Virus record (IMG/VR): IMGVR_UViG_3300047557_004034
Span: 62,001-126,000 of that record
Source of the DNA: a virus
DNA length: 64,000 nt
Reading direction: 5' to 3' (one strand)
This document shows, in pieces, positions 8,630 to 17,949 of the stretch. Within the stretch, counting starts at the first letter, position 1. The number at the start of each line of letters is the position of its first letter. Under the pieces are notes generated by a model. The model saw only the letters and a program-made list of their open reading frames with translations. It did no database searches and was not told where the DNA came from. A program made the translations under genes and the position numbers.

Positions 8630-9751
8630 ATGTCAGTAATTGCAGAACCAGAAAGAAGTAAACTTTATACAAGAATCAAACATCTTTTAGGTGCACCGAT
8701 AAGAAGTGTAGAAGTAGAAGATGAAATGATGGATTCATTGCTTGAATTAGCAATTGGAGATTACGAACAATATATATTGGATTGGTTAATTGAATCACAA
8801 TGGGTTAACCTTGTTAATTTAGATATGAACAACCAATCAGTTGCCAACGCATTAATTACAAGAACTATGAACTTTGAACAACAGTTTCAATATTCATATT
8901 CGAAAATTGTTGGTCTTCAGACTAATGGTCCGTGGGTTCTGAAAAAAGACTATTTTACTTTAAGTGCAAATACACAAACTTATGAAATACCTGCAGGTCG
9001 TGAAGTGAATGAATTACTATGGTATAGTAATCAACCGTGGGGTCTTTTTGGATTAGCCGGTATGGGATTGGGTTTTGGATATGATGGTGCTGGTTTGGGT
9101 GCAAACCAATCGGGATATGCACAGTTTGGATACCAAGGTTCTTATTTTATGATGTCAGGATTCGACTACTTAGTTAGGGCTCAAGAAGCAAATATCTTGA
9201 ATAGAATTTTAGGTGGTAGTTTAACATACAGAATTACTGCATTACCTGATGGAAAAAAATTAGTTCATTTGATGAATACACCTAATGGTAGATTCAATTG
9301 GACAAGTTATAGTCAATACGTTGGAAAAAATGTATGGTATTGGTACTACGATACTACAGGTAAAGATAGAAACGATTGTTTGAAGGCTAACCCCGATATT
9401 ATCAAATTACCTTCAGATGTACCTATTGGAGCTTTGGAGTGGGGAGACTTGAACGACCCTGCAAGACAATGGGTCCGTAGATGGTTCACAGCATATGTAA
9501 AAGAAACATTAGCAAGAGTTAGAGGAAAATATAGTGGAAACCTAAAAACTCCAGATTCCGAAATACAAATGGATTATCAAAGTTTGTTAACGGAAGCAAA
9601 AGATGAAAAGGCTAAATTAGAAGAAGAGTTGAAACTAAGATTAGAAAGACTTAGACCGGAGAAGCAAATGGAGAAAGAAGCATTGATTGCTGAAAATTTG
9701 AACAAACAACTTAAGTTTCACGCTTTCCCTCGACAGATTTATGTAATATAA
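8630..9751 (+). CDS. Neck / head completion protein (T4 gp13-like)
   Basis: This 373-residue protein resembles the gp13 neck protein of T4-like marine phages. The N-terminal helices (LYTRIKHLLGAPIRSVEVED), the central part with Gly/Tyr-rich loops, and RRWFTAYVKETLARVRGKYSG near residues 283-303 fit that family, where the last segment is the best-conserved helix. gp13 and gp14 form the neck that joins the head to the tail. A loop at about residues 140-180 is very rich in Gly and aromatic residues and is longer than usual. The C-terminal 60 residues are charged coiled-coil sequence. Unlike in T4, the gene is separated from the gp14-like gene and lies on the opposite strand. Confidence 0.75.
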   Translation: MSVIAEPERSKLYTRIKHLLGAPIRSVEVEDEMMDSLLELAIGDYEQYILDWLIESQWVNLVNLDMNNQSVANALITRTMNFEQQFQYSYSKIVGLQTNGPWVLKKDYFTLSANTQTYEIPAGREVNELLWYSNQPWGLFGLAGMGLGFGYDGAGLGANQSGYAQFGYQGSYFMMSGFDYLVRAQEANILNRILGGSLTYRITALPDGKKLVHLMNTPNGRFNWTSYSQYVGKNVWYWYYDTTGKDRNDCLKANPDIIKLPSDVPIGALEWGDLNDPARQWVRRWFTAYVKETLARVRGKYSGNLKTPDSEIQMDYQSLLTEAKDEKAKLEEELKLRLERLRPEKQMEKEALIAENLNKQLKFHAFPRQIYVI

Positions 9752-9757
9752 TTTAGT

Positions 9758-10093
9758 ATGGCAATTATTAAAAGTATTCCCTCACAGAAACTTATCCATG
9801 GTAAGTTATTAAAAACTTCAGAAGTTTCAATTGTTTCAGAAAGTGACTATTCAACACAAGGAGAAGATTGTATTATTGTTAAAGCAATACCATTTTCAAC
9901 AATAACTTTAAATTCTCGTACAACTGACCATACGGTAGTGAAAGCACTTACAAATATTATCATCAAACCTGATGTCAATAAAATTGATGAGGAATTTGAT
10001 GAAATAGAAATGGGTAGAGGTGCGTGTGTTGAATTTAGATTTTGTGGTAACTCGTGGTATATTTTATCCTCAGACGGTTTAAAACAATCATAA
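9758..10093 (+). CDS. Small protein of unknown function downstream of gp13-like
   Basis: The protein has 111 residues, starts 6 bases after the gp13-like gene and is probably co-transcribed with it. Its sequence is beta-rich (alternating hydrophobic residues in TITLNSRTTDH and CVEFRFCGNSWYIL) and has no enzyme motif. The FRFCGNSWYILS ending resembles the small beta-barrel or capping domains found in virion proteins, but no family is recognised. A terminator follows directly, so it closes the unit. Confidence 0.6.
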   Translation: MAIIKSIPSQKLIHGKLLKTSEVSIVSESDYSTQGEDCIIVKAIPFSTITLNSRTTDHTVVKALTNIIIKPDVNKIDEEFDEIEMGRGACVEFRFCGNSWYILSSDGLKQS

Positions 10094-10095
10094 AG

Positions 10096-10125
10096 AAAAA
10101 GGAATATGAAAACATATTCCTTTTT
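10096..10125. terminator. Bidirectional rho-independent terminator
   Basis: GGAATATG pairs with CATATTCC around an AAAA loop, flanked by five A and five T. It lies between two converging genes (9758-10093 and DNA polymerase) and can serve both. Confidence 0.8.
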
Positions 10126-10128
10126 AAT

Positions 10129-12903
10129 TTAAGTTAGTATGGATTCCCACCCTTCTTCTGCAAGTTCGTACATGTAATCAGGTTTGAGACCACGTCTCTC
10201 CCAATAATTTAATTCTTGTTCTGTAACATCTAACACATCTTTTTGTAAATCATCTTGGTCTCCTTCACCTAACGGGTGACCATTGATAAGTTCACATTGT
10301 GATGTTGTAAAAATACCTCTCTCATGTGGTTCAGAAACAATCAATCCATTTCTAACTTCATCTTTAAAAACGACCAATAGGGGTTCGATTCTTTTATTGA
10401 AAGTAGTAATTGCTCTCGGTACGTTATAGTCTCCGGTCAATTCAGGGTCTTTATCCAAGATATCTTTATCTAACATATAACAATTGACCATTACACCCTC
10501 TGTTATAGGTTTCGATTTTGGGTTATTGTGTAAGTTAATTGCATTTGTATCTTTAATTTGTTTTGCTGTCATTTTCTGCACATCACCTTGAGAAGCCTTT
10601 GTTCCGTTATTAACATACATAATAACGTCACCTAAGTTTACGGTAAGATTATTCTGAATCGCCAACTCCATGTGAGCCATTCTTGACATTGAGTTTCCCG
10701 CCTTGGTCTTTGTTGTCAACCTTTTGATGTAATCATCAACACTGAGTTTTACTTTAGCTCTCTGAGCAATTTTAGACAAAGGGATTTTTTTCTCATATAT
10801 CTTAGTCAGATATTCATAATAATATTCTATAAATTCTTTACCCTCACCATGTAACAACATCTTAATTCCTTTATCCAAAAACTCTTCAATATACAGAGGA
10901 AGTTTCTTCGATTTGATGCTATTACCCGTCAATTTTATTTTTCCCTTAGCATCCATTACCGCATAATTCTTTCGAGCTAGATTAATACACGAAGGCCAAA
11001 CACCATCAGTATCTAACGCCATTTCCCCTCTCATGAATATATCATTGTATTCTGCAACGTCCGCCTCAGGACCCTTGTAGACTTTTCCCTTCTTAACTTT
11101 CCAATTCAACCCACGACCAACATATTCTCTTTCATTTGCATCATCAGGACTTGAAAAGTTCACACCATCCGTATCCATCACGAGTGGAACATATCCTTTC
11201 GTCATGAAAAACTTAATCATCTGACGGAGATATTGTCTACCAGTACAAGTAATTTGTTCACCCATATACATGTCACCCCAAGCAAATACCTGTGGTGCCG
11301 ACAACGCACCGAACATGGAGTTGATGAATATTTTGATTGGTAATTGTTTGTTGGAGTACGATTCTGACTTTTTCTTGTCCGTCTCATAAAACTCTTCAGC
11401 TAGTTGTTTGTATTTGATACGAGTGTCTCTGAAATACTTTAACATTCCTTTCATTGCACCCGTCACATCACAGTCAGGAAAAACATCGTGTACGAGCTGA
11501 ATTGAGGGGTATAGAGACGAGAAGTCCAACTTGAGAACATTCTTACTGTATCCGACCTTAAGTAGTCTAGAAAGACCTCCTACGAAGTCTGTCTTACCTT
11601 GTTTAGCTGGTATTGCTAAATTGTTTTTATACGACCAAGCCAACATCAACATTTTCCACAAAGTTGCAGTTCCCATCGTTGAGACTCTTTCGTAGGTTGT
11701 TGGAATCATCGCGGCGAGTAAGAAAGAACCTTGGTTGAACTCTTTATCAACCGCCAAAGTTTCTTCCAAGTCATCGTCAAGATATCTTTCAACAATATCA
11801 TCACCTGTTGTTTTGATATAAACGCCAGGGAATTTAATATCTAAATCCTTATAATCAGCAGCCTTTTTATATTTTCCGTTTTTAACATTCAACCAATATT
11901 CTTCTTTCTCATGGTACATTTTACCAATGTTTGTATGGTCGATATATACACGGTCAGGAGCCTCAGCATTAATAAATGTTGTTATATATTTAAGACCTGC
12001 AGATTTAATACTTGAGTTAATAGCCTGTGCTCTACGAACCGCATGGATAATATCAATAACGTTGTATCCCCATATTGAAGTTTGAGTGTAGGTTTCTACC
12101 TCATTCGCCAACTTCAACATATTATCTTTCCTCGTATATGAATGTTCAGGATGCAATGACTTACAAACATTTTTAGCATTAATTCCGAGAATTCTACATC
12201 TCTCAAAAATCCAATGCCAGTCGAAGTTTGCAGAGTTATAACCCCCAATGATACTTGGTTTTATTTCATTGATGATATTAAAGAATTCTATTATGGCTCC
12301 CTTCTCTTGAGACTCGTCCAAGCATTCAATTACCTTATGGTATCCTTTGTTAGTTTTAATTCCAATCATGAATATCCTACCGTCCTTAGGGTCCAAAGCA
12401 TCTGTTTCTAAGTCGAATACCAATCGGGTCACTTGTTCATAATCTTCAAACCCTTTGAAAAGTCTTTTTTCTTTGGAAATTAAATATTGCTCTACGGGTG
12501 GTAGAATCAATAACTTATCTTTTGTCTTGTCACCCCAAGGGTCAACACCACCATCTCTGAAGAACTGGACTAACTCTCTATACCCTTTCAAAGACTTAAC
12601 CATAAAAGTTAAACCATTTTTGAGTCTTTCATTATCTTGGGTTTCTAATTTTTCAATCATGATTCCATATTTTGTCATAGCCTCTTTTTGTGCCATTTTG
12701 GAATCATTATAGAACTTTAAACCTCTGAGGTCTCCAACCCAAGCAAACGGAATAAAGGTATCTTTTCTAATTTCTTTACCCTTACCAGGTATTTCTTTTA
12801 TTTTGTAAATGGAGTTAGAAACATAATCGAATTCTATCGCAACAATGAATTCTTCGGGGTCATTTCCATGTAGGAACGACTCAATAACTTCGTTAGATAT
12901 CAT
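10129..12903 (-). CDS. Family B DNA polymerase (T4 gp43-like)
   Basis: This 924-residue replicative polymerase has a proofreading domain and a polymerase domain. FDLETDAL near residue 165 is exonuclease motif I and GGYNSANFDWHW is exonuclease motif II. KLDFSSLYPS near residue 460 is polymerase motif A, with the first metal-binding Asp. FINSMFGALSAP near residue 525 is motif B, and MDTDGVNF near residue 577 is motif C, with the catalytic DTD. The residue after DTD is Gly, whereas most family B enzymes have Ser there. The size matches T4 gp43 (898 residues). No TATTTAT element lies upstream; the 90-base leader may hold an early promoter. It is placed between virion genes rather than in a replication cluster. 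Confidence 0.95.
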   Translation of the reverse strand: MISNEVIESFLHGNDPEEFIVAIEFDYVSNSIYKIKEIPGKGKEIRKDTFIPFAWVGDLRGLKFYNDSKMAQKEAMTKYGIMIEKLETQDNERLKNGLTFMVKSLKGYRELVQFFRDGGVDPWGDKTKDKLLILPPVEQYLISKEKRLFKGFEDYEQVTRLVFDLETDALDPKDGRIFMIGIKTNKGYHKVIECLDESQEKGAIIEFFNIINEIKPSIIGGYNSANFDWHWIFERCRILGINAKNVCKSLHPEHSYTRKDNMLKLANEVETYTQTSIWGYNVIDIIHAVRRAQAINSSIKSAGLKYITTFINAEAPDRVYIDHTNIGKMYHEKEEYWLNVKNGKYKKAADYKDLDIKFPGVYIKTTGDDIVERYLDDDLEETLAVDKEFNQGSFLLAAMIPTTYERVSTMGTATLWKMLMLAWSYKNNLAIPAKQGKTDFVGGLSRLLKVGYSKNVLKLDFSSLYPSIQLVHDVFPDCDVTGAMKGMLKYFRDTRIKYKQLAEEFYETDKKKSESYSNKQLPIKIFINSMFGALSAPQVFAWGDMYMGEQITCTGRQYLRQMIKFFMTKGYVPLVMDTDGVNFSSPDDANEREYVGRGLNWKVKKGKVYKGPEADVAEYNDIFMRGEMALDTDGVWPSCINLARKNYAVMDAKGKIKLTGNSIKSKKLPLYIEEFLDKGIKMLLHGEGKEFIEYYYEYLTKIYEKKIPLSKIAQRAKVKLSVDDYIKRLTTKTKAGNSMSRMAHMELAIQNNLTVNLGDVIMYVNNGTKASQGDVQKMTAKQIKDTNAINLHNNPKSKPITEGVMVNCYMLDKDILDKDPELTGDYNVPRAITTFNKRIEPLLVVFKDEVRNGLIVSEPHERGIFTTSQCELINGHPLGEGDQDDLQKDVLDVTEQELNYWERRGLKPDYMYELAEEGWESILT

Positions 12904-12992
12904 AATTTATATTTTAAGTGACACATTAGCTTCCACTCTGAAGTGAAATTTGTCTTCACTGTAAATATAGAAAAAAATATCTACTTACCAAA
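12904..12992 (-). promoter_or_regulatory. Leader of DNA polymerase gene, possible early promoter
   Basis: This is 89 bases without a gene. On the minus strand it contains TCTATATTTACAG, one base away from the Bacteroidota -7 element TAnnTTTG, then an imperfect GTGAA/TTCAC hairpin. T4 gp43 represses its own mRNA through a leader hairpin; a similar role here is only a guess. Confidence 0.25.
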
Positions 12993-13370
12993 TTAACAAC
13001 ATGGTTCGGTCGAAATAAAGCTGTCTTGAACATTGATGTAAAGTTCTTCCCTGAGAGGTAACATCAAATTTCCTTCATCATTCTTCAAGAGGAATTGACC
13101 TTGATACCTACCAACTTGATTAGTATCTCTAGCACTAAATTGGTAATAAATATAATATTCGGGAGTTGCACCGGCAGGTAACGTTAAAGGCACTATACTA
13201 CAAGGTGCTGATACAATTTTTGCAATACCTGTTGAGGTGTTAACCATTGAAAAATAAATTGTAGACACCTCTAGACTTTCCATTATTTCAAGGTATCCAC
13301 TTCTACCATCCTTAACAACTTGCATTTTAAGAACAGGGAGGGTTGCATTTTTTTTAATAAAAAATTCCAT
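12993..13370 (-). CDS. Small virion protein, BppU-like baseplate domain
   Basis: A longer frame opens at 13424 inside the preceding gene, but the ATG at 13370 follows a TATTTAT element by 4 bases and is preferred (125 residues). The pattern (polar N-terminus, LPVLKMQVVKDG, then STIYFSMVNTSTG, then EYYIYYQFSARDTNQVGRYQGQF) is that of the immunoglobulin-like N-terminal domain of BppU-type baseplate upper proteins, which hold receptor-binding parts on the baseplate. It ends with EPCC. Function is inferred from this pattern and from the late-type element; it is not part of the glycan operon in expression terms, though it follows it. Confidence 0.5.
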   Translation of the reverse strand: MEFFIKKNATLPVLKMQVVKDGRSGYLEIMESLEVSTIYFSMVNTSTGIAKIVSAPCSIVPLTLPAGATPEYYIYYQFSARDTNQVGRYQGQFLLKNDEGNLMLPLREELYINVQDSFISTEPCC

Positions 13371-13374
13371 AACA

Positions 13375-13381
13375 ATAAATA
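13375..13381 (-). promoter_or_regulatory. TATTTAT late-promoter-like element (12993 gene)
   Basis: The minus strand reads ATATATTTATTG, 4 bases ahead of the ATG at 13370. The same element, with the same TTGTT spacer, precedes the gp13-like gene. Confidence 0.45.
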
Positions 13382-13386
13382 TATTG

Positions 13387-15060
13387 CTAGGATTCTTTAC
13401 GCAACTTACCATCGTAATGTTCAAACCTATTGTGTTCAGTCGGTGTTAAAAGAAGTAATCCAGGATTAAACTCATCCTTCTTAATAAGTTGATACATATA
13501 ACTCATCCAAGTTTGTTCAAAAGGATGAGCCCATACTGTTTCTAAAAACATTTTTTTGTTTCCAAGTTTACTAACTATTTGTGGCCAATTACAATAATAA
13601 ACATCTCCGTTTGTGTATGGTACACCCTTATGAGAAATTATATTTTTATACACCGCTTTTGGGGCGTTAGGGTCCAAACCTATTTCAGGTAATCTGTTTT
13701 TTTCGGGCCAAAATTGTTCTCTTACGTTTTGTGGAACATTATACCAAGCCCACTGTGTACCATTATCACCAAAAAATTCACTATAGTTTAATTTCAGATA
13801 ATCAAAATTTTCTTTTTTTGATATTTCGAGAGAAAGTTGATATAAATTCGGAACAAATCTGTTAAATCCATTTCTACATACACCTGAATTAGGATAAAAA
13901 AACATGTCATCCTCGAAAAAAAACATGTAATCTAACTCAGTTTCTTCAAAATGTTTTGCAATAAATTGTCTACCTCCACAGATACCCAAATTACCTTCCT
14001 CAGGTATTATATGTTCAAAATCATACTCTTCACAAATACTATTATACTCGTCATATGTAGACTGGTCGGTAGAATTATTTAAAAGATATTTTTTAGGTTT
14101 TTCGATAAAAGTTTTATCATATTTTAACATTGAGTCTATTAAGGTTCTGAATTGTTTTGGAGAATTAAAAGTTATCACATAAAGACCTACCTTATTTATA
14201 TCCAAATTATTTACCTTTAAACTTTTGTTTTCTGTTTTAACTAATAGATTGTCATTTTTAAGATTTTCAAAAAAAGTACCAATCAATCCATTATCCTGTA
14301 TTTCAAAATAATTTATCAAATCCGAATGTTTGTAGGTCATAATTGTAAAAATTGATTCCTCCGTACCCATGTAACCTTCGTCCAAAGTTGATTTCAATAA
14401 ACCGTAATATATACTATTCATCTCAGAAATGCTGTCTTTTGGCCCTCCAAAAAAACCGGCTCTTGCAACTTTATTCACTTTAGCATTAACAATCTTTGAT
14501 AACTTATCATATTTAAAACCATGAATTTCTGAATTTGTCTCATAAGGAAAACAAATAAATGAAAACTTAGAAATATACTTCTTTAGTTTAGAAAGCACTT
14601 TGTCGTGAGTAAAATATCCAGCATGAACTGTGGAAGTTAAACCGCCGTCAATCCAAAACATATAATCTGAATTAAATTGGTCCATTATTTTTGCATCATG
14701 TAGTAAAAACATTTTCGACATGACTAACGGGTTGTAGTTTTCCAATTTTGCCTGAGTAGACTCTGAAAGCCAACCGACTTGATTATACCAATCAGGATTA
14801 GTTCTAATTTTTTGAATCTTATCAAAAAACTCATTGTTCCTAAACCAATTCAAATCACGAACAATGAATTGAGTGTTTTCAGGATTTCTTCTTTCGAAGA
14901 CAAATTTTTTCAGTTCTTCGTCACCGAAAATTATCATATTTTCAGAAACCTTGAGGAGTTGTTCAAACTTATCTAAATAATGACTGAAAGGTCTTGACCA
15001 ACCTTCCGATAAATCTTTTCTACCAATATCCCAAATACCTGTTACTAATGTTATTGACAT
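13387..15060 (-). CDS. Two-domain glycosyltransferase (HtrL/YibB-like plus GT-A)
   Basis: The protein has 557 residues. Residues 1 to about 290 look like the HtrL/YibB family (VTGIWDIGRKDL at the start, NPLVMSKMFLLHDA in the middle, FWIDGGLTSTVH, then FFGG), which is a putative bacterial glycosyltransferase. From about 293 a second domain begins with LYVITFNSPKQFRTLIDSML and carries FFFEDDMFF near residue 383, the metal-binding DxD of GT-A enzymes. A single polypeptide may thus add two sugars in sequence. It is the last gene of the first glycan operon, 2 bases after the methyltransferase gene. Donor and acceptor cannot be told. Confidence 0.75.
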   Translation of the reverse strand: MSITLVTGIWDIGRKDLSEGWSRPFSHYLDKFEQLLKVSENMIIFGDEELKKFVFERRNPENTQFIVRDLNWFRNNEFFDKIQKIRTNPDWYNQVGWLSESTQAKLENYNPLVMSKMFLLHDAKIMDQFNSDYMFWIDGGLTSTVHAGYFTHDKVLSKLKKYISKFSFICFPYETNSEIHGFKYDKLSKIVNAKVNKVARAGFFGGPKDSISEMNSIYYGLLKSTLDEGYMGTEESIFTIMTYKHSDLINYFEIQDNGLIGTFFENLKNDNLLVKTENKSLKVNNLDINKVGLYVITFNSPKQFRTLIDSMLKYDKTFIEKPKKYLLNNSTDQSTYDEYNSICEEYDFEHIIPEEGNLGICGGRQFIAKHFEETELDYMFFFEDDMFFYPNSGVCRNGFNRFVPNLYQLSLEISKKENFDYLKLNYSEFFGDNGTQWAWYNVPQNVREQFWPEKNRLPEIGLDPNAPKAVYKNIISHKGVPYTNGDVYYCNWPQIVSKLGNKKMFLETVWAHPFEQTWMSYMYQLIKKDEFNPGLLLLTPTEHNRFEHYDGKLRKES

Positions 15061-15062
15061 AA

Positions 15063-15698
15063 TTATTTTTTAACTTTACAAACCCAAACTACATTGTCGA
15101 ATATATCTTTATCATATTCAACCAAATTATTTTTTTCACAACTTTCAACCAAATCAGAATCAGAAATCTCATGCCAATTCCAAACCTTTTTATATATTTT
15201 TTCTTCGAAAACCTCTCTATTTTCTGAATAATCGTGAGCTAATATAAAGTCCCCTTCTTTCAGAAAATCGGACAAAAGATTAAATTCTTTAATTTTGTTC
15301 CCTCCATCACAAAGTACTATAGTAATACCATCTTCCTTTATAAAAGAAATTACTTCATCTTTCAATTTAGTATATTCGTTGTCGAAAATATTTTCAGTTC
15401 TGATGTCAACGCCTGAATCTCTCATTTCTTGATACCAAGGGTGAGAAATAATATCATAGGATATCAATTTACAATCTAATCCAATTTTTTTAATCGTGTA
15501 ATCTAAAAAACAAGTAAACCCACCAAGTGAAGTTCCAATTTCTAATATTCTTGAGGGTTTAACTTTACAGATGAAATTGTGAAAAACTTCAAAAACGTTC
15601 GGATTTTGTTGGGCCGCCCATCCATCAAATGTTGAAATACTATCGTTAAATTCTAAATTAGATTTTTTTGTGACTTTATCTTCGAACTGACAATTCAT
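15063..15698 (-). CDS. Class I SAM-dependent methyltransferase
   Basis: This 211-residue protein has the Rossmann-type SAM motif ILEIGTSLGGFTC (about residues 55-67), an acidic ribose-binding loop (SYDIIS) and a catalytic-strand ITIVLCDGGNK. The arrangement resembles the cephalosporin-hydroxylase/CmcI-like methyltransferases often found in sugar-modification clusters. It probably methylates a hydroxyl of a sugar or a glycosylated intermediate. The start overlaps the stop of the upstream GT10-like gene (ATGA), so the two are translationally coupled. Confidence 0.75.
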   Translation of the reverse strand: MNCQFEDKVTKKSNLEFNDSISTFDGWAAQQNPNVFEVFHNFICKVKPSRILEIGTSLGGFTCFLDYTIKKIGLDCKLISYDIISHPWYQEMRDSGVDIRTENIFDNEYTKLKDEVISFIKEDGITIVLCDGGNKIKEFNLLSDFLKEGDFILAHDYSENREVFEEKIYKKVWNWHEISDSDLVESCEKNNLVEYDKDIFDNVVWVCKVKK

Positions 15699-16555
15699 AG
15701 TTGTATGATTTTTTTTAATGGGTTATATTCTGAAAAATATCTATTTTTAATTTTTCTTAATCCTTCTATTTTTTCTGAATAAATTTTATCAGAATTATCA
15801 TTAATGTAAATTAAAAGTTTTTTTATTTCTTTCAAGTCATTAATATCTTCAATTAAAATATACCCATCTTCAGGATAAATTTCTTTTATATTTTTACATC
15901 CAAAATAGATTGGTATGGTATCTGTCAAAATACAATCATAGAATTTTTCACTTATCCAATTTTTTTGATACTCGTTTTCAATTGAAATATTGAACTTGTA
16001 ATCTATTAAAGCATCGTGTCTTTTAGGACTGTTCTTCCAACCACCATAGACTTCAACAAAGTCTAACTCATTAATTAATTCTGCAATAGCATATCTTTCA
16101 GGATACAAACAATTCTCCCCCAACTTCTGATTCAAGGAAGTTATAGAAGAAGATATATTTTTGTTTTTGGTTGTCTTAAACTTTGATAAATTATCAAATG
16201 ACCAAAATTCTAAAGGGTCCATCCAAGGACCCCTCCCACCATAAAAAGTATGTGCTACAGTTTCAACACATTTTACATTATAAAAGGAAGAATCGAACCC
16301 AAAAACTGTGACATTTTCATTAAAATTTTTTTGATGACTGCCAGAAAAAGTTGGTTCGTGAGGAAATACGTAACCTTTAGCACCGTCTCTAACACTCTGA
16401 GTCATATAATTAAAAAAAACTATGGTATCATAACTTTCGTCAAACACAAACTCTATTTGTGTTAAATCTATGTCAGGTGTTTTGAATTGTTTCAACAATC
16501 TATCCAAAATGTTTTCAGGGGTATCCCAACCGGCACAAATTTTAATTTTTTTCAT
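15695..16555 (-). CDS. GT10-family (fucosyltransferase-like) glycosyltransferase
   Basis: The protein has 286 residues. The C-terminal part at about 188-220 contains FNISIENEY, WISEKFYDCIL and TDTIPIYFGC, which match the donor-binding core of alpha-1,3-fucosyltransferases (family GT10). These enzymes transfer L-fucose from GDP-fucose, though related viral and bacterial members use other donors. The N-terminal acceptor domain is divergent. It overlaps its neighbours by 4 bases on both sides. A second GT10 homologue is encoded at 41337-42164 in the other island. Confidence 0.8.
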   Translation of the reverse strand: MKKIKICAGWDTPENILDRLLKQFKTPDIDLTQIEFVFDESYDTIVFFNYMTQSVRDGAKGYVFPHEPTFSGSHQKNFNENVTVFGFDSSFYNVKCVETVAHTFYGGRGPWMDPLEFWSFDNLSKFKTTKNKNISSSITSLNQKLGENCLYPERYAIAELINELDFVEVYGGWKNSPKRHDALIDYKFNISIENEYQKNWISEKFYDCILTDTIPIYFGCKNIKEIYPEDGYILIEDINDLKEIKKLLIYINDNSDKIYSEKIEGLRKIKNRYFSEYNPLKKIIQL

Positions 16556-17199
16556 TTAACCTTTTGAATTTTTGATTTTTTATTTTGAAAAACTAAATCC
16601 ACTTGAATTAAATCCTGACCGTAATGTCTATGTAGCTCAATCACTTCATATAATCTGAAATCATTTTTTAAAAATTCGAAAATATTTTCGACCAAACAAC
16701 CACCAATATTATATTCAACTAATGAACATTCTAATTCGATAAACTCAATCTCTTTTAACATATCACCCAATCCCTGCATTATTAAAATCTCCGAACCTTG
16801 TGTGTCTATTTTCAGTAAATCTATTTTAGTTATGTTCTTTTCTGAACAAAGACTTTCTAAAGTTTTTGTAATCCTTTTTTCTTCGATTGTATTATGTGGC
16901 ATATAGTGCTGAGTATCTTCTTTAAAAATTGAATCCCCTGTACAAAGACCTTCAACTTTCTTGTAGAAAATAATTTCCTCCCCATCTTTGTTGGATAATA
17001 CTTCTATGGCACAATCATTAGTATTTGGAAAACACCCGTTTTCATTCCAATCATTTGCATCAATTCCAAGTACAAAAGAGTTATTGAAAACTGATTTTAT
17101 TGAACCTGACCATTCTCCCTTACAAGCTCCACAATCCACTATTACATTTGGATTGAATCCTAAATTCTTAATTCTATTATAAACAAATTCTCTACTCAT
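16552..17199 (-). CDS. FkbM-family methyltransferase
   Basis: The 215 residues carry VIVDCGACKGEWS (19-31), the SAM-binding loop, and LLKIDTQGSE near 127-136, the signature of FkbM-type O-methyltransferases. These enzymes add a methyl group to a sugar or polyketide hydroxyl. Frequent appearance of FkbM genes next to glycosyltransferases, as here, points to sugar O-methylation. It overlaps the downstream GT10-like gene by 4 bases. Confidence 0.85.
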   Translation of the reverse strand: MSREFVYNRIKNLGFNPNVIVDCGACKGEWSGSIKSVFNNSFVLGIDANDWNENGCFPNTNDCAIEVLSNKDGEEIIFYKKVEGLCTGDSIFKEDTQHYMPHNTIEEKRITKTLESLCSEKNITKIDLLKIDTQGSEILIMQGLGDMLKEIEFIELECSLVEYNIGGCLVENIFEFLKNDFRLYEVIELHRHYGQDLIQVDLVFQNKKSKIQKVK

Positions 17200-17205
17200 A
17201 AAATT

Positions 17206-17949
17206 TTACCTTTTGTTACCATTGAATATGAAACCAAATTGTGTTTGTAGGTCTCCCGAATGTAAGTCAAACATATTATCATACCCCGCAAATTTTGCAG
17301 ATATACCTATTTCGAAACCATCACCCCAACTACCATTACCACCATTTTGACTTTGCATGATAGAATTTAATTCACTCCATTTATTTGCAAACAATTCTAA
17401 TTTTTGTTTATCATATTTGAAAATTAAAAAATGTTCACTTGGTAAACAAGAATCTATAAGTCTATCATTCATATCCCAACTCAAAACACCATATGAATGT
17501 ATTTTGTGACTAAACAAACAACTACCAATGTTTTTTAATTGTGCAATTTCACCTCTCAAAACACAATTAAGTCTAGTTGCAACAGAATCATGAGATTCCA
17601 TCAAAGACTTTAACCTTTCGTCAGAGACATCATTCCAAAATGTGTGTTTTATATCCCCATCCACATAAAAAATAACATCATATCCTTCAGGGATGTCTTT
17701 GAATGCCAAATATTTTAGATTGTAATTAAATTCTGACCCTCCCTTATATAACAAAATTGAATCGGCAGGAACATTATTCCTTACAATCAATCTTTCGTTA
17801 TTTATGTCTTCGAAGAAAGAAACATCATTCGTTGTTAACAAAATGTCGTGTTTGGTGTTTGACAATAATTCATTTATCAAATCTTTCGATGCATTCAAAT
17901 ACATTTGTCTATCTGTGGCTAATGATAGTATTGTGAATAATATTTTCAT
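17206..17949 (-). CDS. GT-A type glycosyltransferase
   Basis: This 247-residue protein begins MKILFTILSLATDRQMY and has FYVDGDIKH (DGD at 97-99), a metal-binding DxD motif as in GT-A enzymes. The region before it (YNLKYLAFKDIPEGYDVI) matches the strand-helix-strand pattern around the donor site. I cannot name a CAZy family; there is some likeness to the small GT6-like and other retaining enzymes. It overlaps the upstream GT-B gene by 4 bases. Confidence 0.7.
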   Translation of the reverse strand: MKILFTILSLATDRQMYLNASKDLINELLSNTKHDILLTTNDVSFFEDINNERLIVRNNVPADSILLYKGGSEFNYNLKYLAFKDIPEGYDVIFYVDGDIKHTFWNDVSDERLKSLMESHDSVATRLNCVLRGEIAQLKNIGSCLFSHKIHSYGVLSWDMNDRLIDSCLPSEHFLIFKYDKQKLELFANKWSELNSIMQSQNGGNGSWGDGFEIGISAKFAGYDNMFDLHSGDLQTQFGFIFNGNKR

